The notes under the pieces: generated by a model
Database searches by the model: none
What the model saw: only the letters and a program-made list of their open reading frames with translations
Told to the model about the DNA's origin: nothing
Assembly: GCA_020543525.1 (NCBI GenBank)
Contig: JAHYIO010000004.1
Coordinates: 248,001 to 312,000 of the forward strand
DNA: 64,000 bases
Direction: 5' to 3'
From: Coriolopsis trogii
Taxonomy: Eukaryota > Basidiomycota > Agaricomycetes > Polyporales > Polyporaceae
Made by a program: the position numbers and the translations under genes
In this document: positions 10,532 to 19,400 of the stretch, piece by piece
Position numbering within the stretch: the stretch's first letter is position 1
How the letters are laid out: the number at the start of each line of letters is the position of its first letter

Positions 10532-13500
10532 CCGCACGTACGCTCTCCCCTTCGTCTCATCTCTCGCACTCGCATCACTCTCCCCTCTCGACTTTCAATC
10601 GTTTCTCTGTCCTCGACAATCATTCCGACGTCGACACCTCTGAGTGCTCCGTCTCCGAACCGACCGTTATCTCTTCTCTTCTGCCGGTATCCATTTCCAT
10701 CTCATCTTCGTCTTCGACATCTCCGGCTTCGACTCGGTCCGAGACTCATACCGAAGAGGCGTCTCTTAACGAGCGCGGCCAGCGGTCTAAACCGGTGCTT
10801 AATTCCTCTTTAGTTTCTTCATCTGCTTGTACTAGTAGTCACAATGTTCGCAATAAACCCCATAAAACCCCAAAAAACATCGAAAAAACCAGTTCGCGTG
10901 CGGCGGACAACATAGACTACAAGACAAATGCTTTCCCTATCACGAGGGTGGGCCCTCGGTATTTCCGAGTGGTCCGCGGGTCCGGTGCTAGGCGCCAAAT
11001 GGACATACCGCTCTCCATTGAGAACCCAGAGACGGGCGAGAGGACGGACATGATTGGGCTGTTGGACACGGGCTGTACGGGATCATGTGTTCATCGGGAC
11101 TTTGTACGACGAGCTCGGCTTACCATGCACCCGTTCGAGAAGCCAGTACCAGTGTTCAATGCTGATGGCACTCCGAACGTTGGTGGATCTATCACCCATT
11201 ATGTACTTCTGTGGCTACGCATTGGAGATCACCGTGAACAGATTGAATTTCTCGTCACAGATCTTGGAAAATCAGATCTATTCTTAGGCCATGAGTGGGT
11301 ATATCATCACAACCCCTCAATTGACTGGCAAAAGAAGACGATAGAATTCAACCGGTGTCCTTCAACATGTCAGCGTGTCATAGATGAGGGTGAACATGTA
11401 TTTATGCTGAATACCTCGTCATATCTAAAGTCTCGTCGGGAATATCTGAATGCAGTGCATGTCAGGGCTAAGACCTCTGTTGCAATGGAGATAGCTATTG
11501 AACAGAGTCAGGCAAAAGGGAAGCGAACCTTTGAAGAGCTTGTGCCAGAGCCATACAGAGATTATGAGGATGTATTTGCCGAGGATGTGTTTAACACACT
11601 ACCTGAGCATCGTCCCTATGATCATGTCATTGAGCTACTCCCTGATGCTAAGCCTTACTGCGGGAAGATATACCCTATGACACTAGATGAACAGGATGCT
11701 TTAGATGCTTTCTTGGAAGAGAATCTTCGCACCGGACGGATAAGACCATCTAAGTCGCCTTGGGGCGCACCGTTCTTCTTTGTCAAAAAGAAAGATGGAA
11801 AGCTCCGACCAGTCCAGGACTATCGGAAGCTGAATGACATGACAAAGAAAAACAAATATCCGTTACCGCTTATGTCTGAGCTCTTGGACAAGCTCAAGGG
11901 TGCGAAGTACTTTACCAAGTTAGATATTCGTTGGGGTTACAATAACATACGTATGAAGGAAGGCGACGAAGAGAAAGCTGCGTTCATCACCAACCGTGGC
12001 TTATATGAACCTCTCGTCATGTTCTTTGGATTATCCAATAGTCCTTCCACCTTTCAGATGATGATGAACGACATCTTTCGTGATCTCATCTTGAAGGGCA
12101 AAATCATCGTTTACCTCGACGACATCCTGATCTTCTCAGAGTCCCTAAAAGAGCATCGGTCAATTGTTCGACAAGTGCTACAGATCTTGCGAGAAAACAA
12201 GTTGACGGTGAAACCAGAGAAGTGCGAATTTGAAGTACAGGAGACCGAGTACCTCGGACACATTATTGCTCCTGGAATAGTCAAAATGGACCCTGCTAAG
12301 GTCGCTGGTATTACAGCCTGGCCTACTCCCAAATGTAAACGGGATGTACAGGGATTCCTAGGATTCGCAAACTTCTATCGGCGGTTTATTCGAGACTTCT
12401 CCAAGATCGCTGCACCATTGAATAGATTGACAGGGCTTGTGGACTGGAGATGGACAGAAACAGAACAGGAAGCCTTTGATAGGATCAAGACAGCGATTAC
12501 ATCTGCCCCAGTGCTCGCTGTTCCAAATGATGATGATCCTTTCAGGGTGGAATGTGATGCTTCTAAGTATGCGATTGGAGCAGAGCTCTCGCAGAAACAG
12601 AATGGCCAGTGGCGTACTATAGCCTTCCTCTCCAAATCCCTATCACCTGCAGAGCGCAACTATGAAATCTATGATCGTGAGATGTTAGCCCTCATGAGCG
12701 CATTGGATGAATGGCGTCATTTCCTGAAAGGAGCCAAACAGAAGTTCGAGATTCATACAGACCATAAGAATCTTGAATACTTCAGGAAACCACAACGTCT
12801 GAATCCTCGTCAAGCGCGCTGGGTTGTCACCTTACAAGATTATGATTTTGTGCTCATACATCAACCAGGTAGAACCATGGGCAAGTCAGATGCACTGTCT
12901 CGTCGTCCAGATCATGACATTGGAGATGGTGCAAATGATGATATTACTATGCTCAAGCCTGAATGGTTCAGACCTGTGACTATTGATGGCACAGACAATA
13001 TTCAGAAAGACTGTCTCAGACTTGCAGACCATCTTGATGAATCTGTCATCAAAGCACTTGGTGTAAATGGGGATTTTGAGAAGACCGAGGACGGTCTTGT
13101 CTACAGGAAGGGGAAATTGGTGGTACCTAATGACAGAGAGCTTCAGGGACGTATAATAGCAGCACATCATGACTCAGTGAGCGCTGGACATCCAGGTCGT
13201 GAAAAAACACAAGAGTTGATTTTTAGATCTTACTGGTGGCCATCCATGCGCAAAGACATTCGTGACTATGTCAAAGGATGTGCTATATGCCAGAAGTCAA
13301 AAATTGACCATCGACCTCGCGCTGCACCGCTGCACCCTAATCCTATTCCTGAGCATAGCTGGGAATACATCTCTGTCGATATGATCACCCATCTCCCAGA
13401 TTCTCATGGAAACAATGCCATTCTGGTCATTGTGGATATGAAATCTAAGGACTTCATTGCCATTCCCTGTACAGACCAGTTATCCTCTGAAGGATGGGCT

Positions 13501-14604
13501 AATCTGTTCATCAAACATGTATATGCAAACCATGGCATGCCCCGCCGTGTGTTCTCAGATCGAGGTTCAATCTTTGTCTCTGCATTCATTCGTGATCTGT
13601 ATCGAAAGCTGGGTATCCAAGGAAACCCAAGCACTGCCTACCATCCTCAAACTGATGGGCAGACCGAGCGGATTAATCAAGAGATAGAGAATTACCTTCG
13701 TATCTTTGTGAACCATCGTCAAGATGACTGGGCTGACTGGTTACCTTTGGCGATGTTTGCATATCGGAACAGAAAGCACTCAGCCACTGGCTTCTCTCCA
13801 TTCTACATGACCCATGGACATAATGCCTTCACTGGTGTGGAGACTAGGAGACCTGTAGCTGCAGAGTCTGCTCAGCAGTTTGCAGATAGAATGAAGGACA
13901 TTTCGCAGCAGGCCTCGGCATCTTTACAGATAGCCAAGGAAGCTATGAAGCGAAAGTATAATAGACACCGCAGAGAGTCTGTTGACTACAAAGTTGGAGA
14001 CTGGGTTCTATTGGACTCCTTTCACATAGCTAGTGAAAGACCCAATAAGAAGTTGGAAGACAAGCGATATGGACCTTTCCAGATTCAAGCAAAGATTGGT
14101 CCTAGCGCATACCGTCTGAAACTTCCTAAACAATGGAAAGCAATCCACCCTGTCTTCAATGAAGTACTGCTCTCTCCTGCCCATCCACCTACTTTTCCCA
14201 ATCAGCCCAGAATGGAAGTCACAGCCCCAGATGTTACAGTTACTGCTCCTGTGCCTGAAGAAATTCTGGACTCAAAAGTAGTACGCGGTGGTCTACAATA
14301 CTTAGTGAAATGGAAGGACAAACCCCGGTCAGAGAATACATGGGAGAAGCGCATTGATCTTCTCAAGTCTAGTAAATCTCTCATTGACCAATTCCATACT
14401 CAGAATCCTTCAGCTCCCCGTATGCCCACCATTAGGATAGCACCCCACTCCAGACTTGTTCGTTTGTATGATAGCAGTGATTGTGTATGGAACGATAGTG
14501 ATGGTGTATGGAATCATTGGACAAGAAGGTGGAACAGATGGCAGAAATCAAATACTATGTACTATAGAACTGTTTGGACCTTAGGTTACATTCCGGAATC
14601 GTGA
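10447..14604 (+). CDS. pol: Gypsy Pol polyprotein (PR-RT-RH-IN-chromodomain)
   Basis: Open frame beginning inside the end of gag (after a stop at 10444-10446) and ending with TGA at 14602-14604. It has no ATG until 10999, so it is most likely made as a Gag-Pol fusion by -1 frameshifting. Domains in order: aspartic protease LLDTGCTGS (about 11059-11085); reverse transcriptase with KLDIRWGY and the active site YLDD (12112-12123); RNase H (VECDASKYAIGAEL, TDHKNLEYF); integrase with H2C2 zinc binding (GHPGREKTQ to CAICQKSK) and the DDE core (VDMITHLP, FSDRGSIF, QTERINQE); GPF-type segment YGPFQIQAKIG; chromodomain (EEILDSKVVRGGLQYLVKWK, ENTWE; about 14250-14380) that would steer integration to modified chromatin. 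A Trp-rich tail follows. No disruption seen. Confidence 0.95.
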   Translation, partial: RVHRGHTPLRCRRPGGLRSTGFRSRGSVAARTLSPSSHLSHSHHSPLSTFNRFSVLDNHSDVDTSECSVSEPTVISSLLPVSISISSSSSTSPASTRSETHTEEASLNERGQRSKPVLNSSLVSSSACTSSHNVRNKPHKTPKNIEKTSSRAADNIDYKTNAFPITRVGPRYFRVVRGSGARRQMDIPLSIENPETGERTDMIGLLDTGCTGSCVHRDFVRRARLTMHPFEKPVPVFNADGTPNVGGSITHYVLLWLRIGDHREQIEFLVTDLGKSDLFLGHEWVYHHNPSIDWQKKTIEFNRCPSTCQRVIDEGEHVFMLNTSSYLKSRREYLNAVHVRAKTSVAMEIAIEQSQAKGKRTFEELVPEPYRDYEDVFAEDVFNTLPEHRPYDHVIELLPDAKPYCGKIYPMTLDEQDALDAFLEENLRTGRIRPSKSPWGAPFFFVKKKDGKLRPVQDYRKLNDMTKKNKYPLPLMSELLDKLKGAKYFTKLDIRWGYNNIRMKEGDEEKAAFITNRGLYEPLVMFFGLSNSPSTFQMMMNDIFRDLILKGKIIVYLDDILIFSESLKEHRSIVRQVLQILRENKLTVKPEKCEFEVQETEYLGHIIAPGIVKMDPAKVAGITAWPTPKCKRDVQGFLGFANFYRRFIRDFSKIAAPLNRLTGLVDWRWTETEQEAFDRIKTAITSAPVLAVPNDDDPFRVECDASKYAIGAELSQKQNGQWRTIAFLSKSLSPAERNYEIYDREMLALMSALDEWRHFLKGAKQKFEIHTDHKNLEYFRKPQRLNPRQARWVVTLQDYDFVLIHQPGRTMGKSDALSRRPDHDIGDGANDDITMLKPEWFRPVTIDGTDNIQKDCLRLADHLDESVIKALGVNGDFEKTEDGLVYRKGKLVVPNDRELQGRIIAAHHDSVSAGHPGREKTQELIFRSYWWPSMRKDIRDYVKGCAICQKSKIDHRPRAAPLHPNPIPEHSWEYISVDMITHLPDSHGNNAILVIVDMKSKDFIAIPCTDQLSSEGWANLFIKHVYANHGMPRRVFSDRGSIFVSAFIRDLYRKLGIQGNPSTAYHPQTDGQTERINQEIENYLRIFVNHRQDDWADWLPLAMFAYRNRKHSATGFSPFYMTHGHNAFTGVETRRPVAAESAQQFADRMKDISQQASASLQIAKEAMKRKYNRHRRESVDYKVGDWVLLDSFHIASERPNKKLEDKRYGPFQIQAKIGPSAYRLKLPKQWKAIHPVFNEVLLSPAHPPTFPNQPRMEVTAPDVTVTAPVPEEILDSKVVRGGLQYLVKWKDKPRSENTWEKRIDLLKSSKSLIDQFHTQNPSAPRMPTIRIAPHSRLVRLYDSSDCVWNDSDGVWNHWTRRWNRWQKSNTMYYRTVWTLGYIPES
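10507..10550 (+). promoter_or_regulatory. Putative -1 ribosomal frameshift signal at gag/pol junction
   Basis: In the gag frame, the heptamer G GGT TTC (10507-10513) fits X XXY YYZ. After a 6-nt spacer, 10520-10530 pairs with 10539-10550: GGGGA with TCCCC, and AGCGTA with TACGCT, with a single bulged C and an 8-nt loop. Slipping back one base here leaves gag 18 nt before its stop and enters the open pol frame. Slippery heptamer, spacing and stem agree with the known arrangement of -1 frameshift sites. Confidence 0.8.
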
Positions 14605-14617
14605 GGACACGATTCTT

Positions 14618-14627
14618 GAGAAGGGGG
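14618..14627 (+). other. Gypsy polypurine tract
   Basis: GAGAAGGGGG ends 4 nt before the 3' LTR and is the expected plus-strand primer. Confidence 0.75.
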
Positions 14628-14631
14628 TATT

Positions 14632-14941
14632 TGTTACGAGACAAGACATAGTCGCCCATATGACCCATTATGCCCCTATGCTGAATATCATTTGACCTTT
14701 ACATATGCCGCCACTTATGCCATACTTACTGATAAGCTACTCACATGTCTTCGATCGCTTATCACCTGCTATGCCAAGCTACTTACTATGTTACTTATGG
14801 TTATAATTAGGTACATTCCCGGGCTTATCCCGGAGACTTATGTGAATATATATACCACGAGAACTGGGGTTATCGACCTCAGTTCGAGCTGGTACTTTGC
14901 CCCGCCTTCCTCTCTCGGGTGACCACGTCGCGGTCGTATCA
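14632..14941 (+). repeat. Gypsy 3' LTR (310 bp)
   Basis: Matches 8226-8535 base for base on visual comparison. Followed by the target duplication CATAT. Confidence 0.95.
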
Positions 14942-15422
14942 CATATCTGACATCGCCCACAGCGGAACAGTCAAAACACGCAAGCGACGCAGCGATACTA
15001 TCCGTGAGAGAGATCACTCACGAGCTGTCAAAGAAAGCGATGAACCATTCGACTCTGATAGACGGACCGTTCCAGGCATTCTGAGTCGCTACGAGTACGT
15101 TTGTGTTGGAGGTGAAGAGTATGCCGAGGCGCGTCCCATAAGAGATCGCGTTGACTACGCGTACAATCTTGCAGGCAAGCAGAGGGCCATATATTATGGT
15201 GCGAAACTTTAGATTGAGGAGCTGGGGCGGGTACGCCGTGTATACTCGGAGAAGGAGGATGGATTCGGAGAATAATGGGATTAGGCCGGCTATGGCAATG
15301 TATGCGTACAGTACCCCTGGGCTGACTGGCGTCGTAAGAATAGTCTCCAACTACAGTTCAAGGTTTGTACAGTGAGCGTGCAGCTTCAATGGAGCAATGC
15401 TTCTCGTGTTCTTTGATATACG

Positions 15423-15989
15423 TGTTGACATTCTGGATTTACGGCTCTACCGGTCCGGAGTTGTGCACACAACCTTTGTATGGTCATGTTTACTTATGTT
15501 TAGATAGCGCTTACTATAGGCTGTGTTTCTACTTACCATATACGGTTTTCTCTACGGAACTACTGTACATTCCCATGACCATATGGTTCCCTTGTCTTCC
15601 TGTGCGTTCTACAATGCACCGGAACATTCTAGACCTTATGTCTTACTCAGAATACTCTCGGCTCTTACTCATACGCCGAGTACGGACTCTTACTCATCGC
15701 TCTATGGTTAACATGTGACTGCTTCATTCGCTTACTCATGCACTCCTCTCTCCAGTATATAAGGCAGTCTGTTTGCCCCTCTGCTCTTCAGTCGTTCGCT
15801 CACTGACTGAAGAGTAAGTCTCACTCATTACTTATGCTCTACTACACTTTACTTACTAGTACTTGTAGTCTCTCTTTGTGTGACTTACAGGTACTAAACT
15901 ATGCAATATAGTCGTTCGCTCACTGACTGAAGATCTCTCTTTGTGTGACTTACAGGTCGCTCCAAGCCTTCCAGGTTCAGAGTTCATCA
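15423..15989 (+). repeat. Copia 5' LTR (567 bp)
   Basis: Contains TATATAA at 15756-15762. Downstream is a duplicated block: GTCGTTCGCTCACTGACTGA occurs at about 15791 and again at about 15911, and a CTCTCTTTGTGTGACTTACAG segment also occurs twice, ending at 15890 and 15955. The stretch 15814-15890 begins GTAAGT and ends TTACAG like a 77-nt intron; the second unit lacks the donor part. Confidence 0.95.
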
Positions 15990-16006
15990 GGTTATGAGCC
16001 CTGCGC
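15990..16006 (+). promoter_or_regulatory. Copia primer binding site, initiator tRNA-Met anticodon arm
   Basis: GGTTATGAGCCCTGCGC starts directly at the LTR end. Its reverse complement GCGCAGGGCTCATAACC is the anticodon stem-loop (CAU) of fungal initiator tRNA-Met as I remember it. Drosophila copia is known to prime with a 5' half of the same tRNA, so half-tRNA priming is likely here. Confidence 0.85.
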
Positions 16007-16493
16007 TCTAATCGGTTGCTTCTCTGTCGACACCTCTGCGCGCAACTCTTTGTACGTCGACTCTCTGCCCATGCATCCCACTTTCCTACTCTCTTGACTG
16101 TGCCCGCCGACACTGCTGCCAGGGGGACATTTCTGCGCTCGTGACGCAGCCCTGAGCGCTTCGTAGTCAGTCTCTAGTCTACTATCGTTGTAACACCTGT
16201 TGTGCTCTCGAGGCACCTGGGTGATTCAGGCATCCCTCAGCCAGGCCACGCACTTGCGCCCGCCAGCTGTTGTACCCGGGGTGGTTAGCACCTTTGGACC
16301 GGAGGACAACCGTTCGGACCCTCCTTACGATACCTTTTTGCCTCGGTAGTTACTATAGCGTTTCTTAGGCACAGTTGGCGACTTCTACCCGGATTGTCGG
16401 TAATTTCGGCTTACTGGCTCTCTGGTTCACCTCAAAAGGTGCCCCTGTTCACCTTCCTCGCACGTGGCACGTCAATCATCGCGTATACTTTGA

Positions 16494-19400
16494 ACCACCG
16501 TTCTGGAGCTGACTCTTCCAGCATCTCCTCATTCCTCTGAGTCTGAAGTCGAGGACATCGTTGATACTTCGACAGAAGCATCCTCTGACAGCTCAGGCAA
16601 CGAGGAATCCTGCGAGGATCTTCCACACGTTTGGGACTCTGACGAACAAGTCGACGCCCATCTTCAAAGCGACGGTTGGTACAATTGTGCCGTGAGCCCC
16701 TGTCCTCATCGGTACAACAACGTTGCTTTACCGGAAGATCCCACATCGTTCGCTTGGCAACCTATCTCTCCCTACCAAGCAGACGAGGAGTTTCTTGCTG
16801 GAGTCAACACAGCTCTTCCAGTCGCATCCGATACACCCTACGACACACCACTTGTCGTAGCGCTTCCTCTCGCCTCTAACACCCCATACGACACCCCTCT
16901 CGTCGCATCTCCGCATCTCTCTCCAATCGAAACTCTTCCTCCTCCTCTCGTCACTGCGCTTCCATCTGTTGCGCCTATATCCTTCACTCTAGACTTCGAC
17001 GACGAGGATTATCTCCACTCTTCTCAGTACCTGCTTTCAATCATGGGAGACGTCAAGATCGACTCGATCCCTATCCTTTCTTCGGCGAACCAGTACAATG
17101 ACTGGGCTGCAAAGCTCAAGGGGTACTTCATCTTCATGGGCTGTTGGGAGATTGTCGAAGGCACCAAGACTGAGCCCTCTCCTGCCGGTACTACTGCCAC
17201 TGCGGCGGAGTTAGTCGCCATAGAGGCATGGCAGAAGCTCAATGGGCAGGCTCGCGGCATGATGTATATGCGGGTCTCACCGAACTTCCACTACGTCCTC
17301 GATGCGAAGGTTCTGGGTCAAGGTGGTGCTGCTCCTCGTACCATGACAGCTGCTGAGACCTGGGCCGCCATCAAGACGAAGTTTGGCACGCCCAACAGTG
17401 CTCACGTCTGGGGCATGTTCGAGTCGCTCGTTGCAGAGCCTCGCATGAACGATTCGAAGCCTCTCCAGGACCAGATGATGAAGATCATCAACCGCCTTCG
17501 CGACATCGATAGCAACGGCGTCAAGCTCAGCGAGACCATGCAGGCTCTCCTGTTGCTGTCGAAGGTCCCCGAGTCCTACCAGTCCATGGTTTCTGCGCTA
17601 ATGGCTATTACGGACATCGACAAGATCACCCTCGACGACATCCAGTCGAAGACCTTGGCCGAGGAGTCATTGCGCAAGAACGGACAGTCCGCCAACAAGG
17701 TCTCCCAGACCAAGCCGAAGCCTAAGGGTCCTTGCTCCTTCTGTGGCGGTAGTTCTCACCACGAGTCCAACTGCTATAAGAAGCATCCAGACAAGCGTCC
17801 CAAGGGCAAGAAGAAGGAGAAGGAGAGGGATAAGGACAAGGACAAGGGGAAGAACAAGGACACTACTTCTCATAGTCATGCGCATGTCGTCTCTGAGTCT
17901 GTATCAGCTGTAAACGTACTTTCGGGTCCCTCGAACATCGCTGCTTCTTTCTATGATGAGGCTATGGCCTCGGACAGCTCGAAGTGGACCATGTGGCTTA
18001 TGGACTCAGGAGCCTCTCAACATATCACCGGCGACATGTCTGACTTCTCCACCTACCAGCCTTTCGAGACCACTGTTCCTTTCGGAACGGCTGCGTCAGG
18101 GGAAAGTAGTGTTATCCATGCGCTTGGATCGGGAACGGTTGAAGGGTTCACTTACATCGATAATCAGAAGGTCCCTGTCACCTTCAACAACGTCTACTAC
18201 ATCCCGCATGTGGAAGGTCGTCTTTTCTCGACGGGCTCCATCGAGCGCAATGGTTATTCCTTGTTCCAAGGCGAAGGTCGCATGTGTATCTTTGACAAGC
18301 TACCTGATGGTGCTGTCAAACATGGTTCGACGATTCGTATCATGGGTCGAAAGATCCTTGAAGCGAGGTACAACCCGAATAGCAACACGTACTGGACGCT
18401 CCTCGAACTCCGTAATGGTCAGCGTGTCCACCTCAATGTCCGTCGCTTCAAGACCTGGCATCATCGCTTTGGTCATGCGGGCAAGGACGTGCTGCGTCAT
18501 CTTCCTAAGAACACCAAGGGAGTTGATGCCGTTGATCCTGCGGATGAAGAGCCATGTGACAGATGTGCCTTTGGCAAATCCACTCGCGCTCCCTTTCCAC
18601 CTTCTGAGAAGCGTGCGACTGAAGTTCTCGAGCTCATCCATACAGATCTCGATGGACCGATGCGTACTCAGGCTATCGGAGGATGGAAGTATTTTGCCGG
18701 TTTCATTGACGATTACTCTGGTCTTGCTCGCGCCTATTACCTTAAGCACAAGTCGGATGCTATCAAAGCATTCCTCGACTATAAGGCATGGGCTGAGACT
18801 CAGACCGGTAAAAAGATCAAGAAAGTCCGCTCTGATCGAGGGGGGGAATACACGTCTAGCGAGTTCAGCGAGCTTCTTCGTTCGCATGGCATCGAGCACC
18901 AGAAGACAGTTGCGGGTTCACCTCAACAGAATGGACGTGCTGAACGCTGGAACCGTACCATCACCGAGAAGGCTTTGTGTATGTTACATCAGGCTGGACT
19001 TAGTCACGGTTTCTGGCAACTTGCCATCGATGCAGCCGTTCATATCTACAATCGTCAACCTATGCGACGACACAAATGGCAATGCCCTATCACGTTGTGG
19101 GACGGTACCATACCGGACGTTTCCTACTTCCGCGTGTTTGGGTGCAAAGCCTTTGTGCATGTGCAGAAGGCGAAGCGCGAAGGGAAGCTCGACAAGAAGG
19201 CAGTCGAGATGATCTTCGTGGGGTATGAGCAGGGTTCCAAGGGGTATCGTTTTTGGAATCCGGCCACCCGCTCTATCGTCGTGTCCCGCGATGTGACATT
19301 CGATGAAGAGTCTTTCCCTGCACGAAAACTTCCTGGCAATCAACCTGTCGCCCCCAGTGATAATTCGTTTGTGAATGACCAGTCGGATGAGTCCTCGAAC

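Larger units (their letters stand above)
8226..14941 (+). mobile_element. Full-length Ty3/Gypsy chromovirus-type LTR retrotransposon
   Basis: A 6716-bp element with two 310-bp LTRs (TG...CA ends) that read as identical throughout, flanked by the 5-bp target duplication CATAT (8221-8225 and 14942-14946). Internal order is self-priming site, long pyrimidine-rich leader, gag, -1 overlapping pol (protease, reverse transcriptase, RNase H, integrase, chromodomain), polypurine tract. No premature stop was seen. Identical LTRs and intact frames indicate a very recent, possibly still active insertion. It is oriented against the host gene. Confidence 0.96.

Noticed and set aside
9230..10537. 435-codon open frame antisense to Gypsy gag
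   Set aside because: It lies opposite gag, is compositionally the complement of its Pro/Thr codons, and has no domain. Shadow of GC-rich coding sequence.
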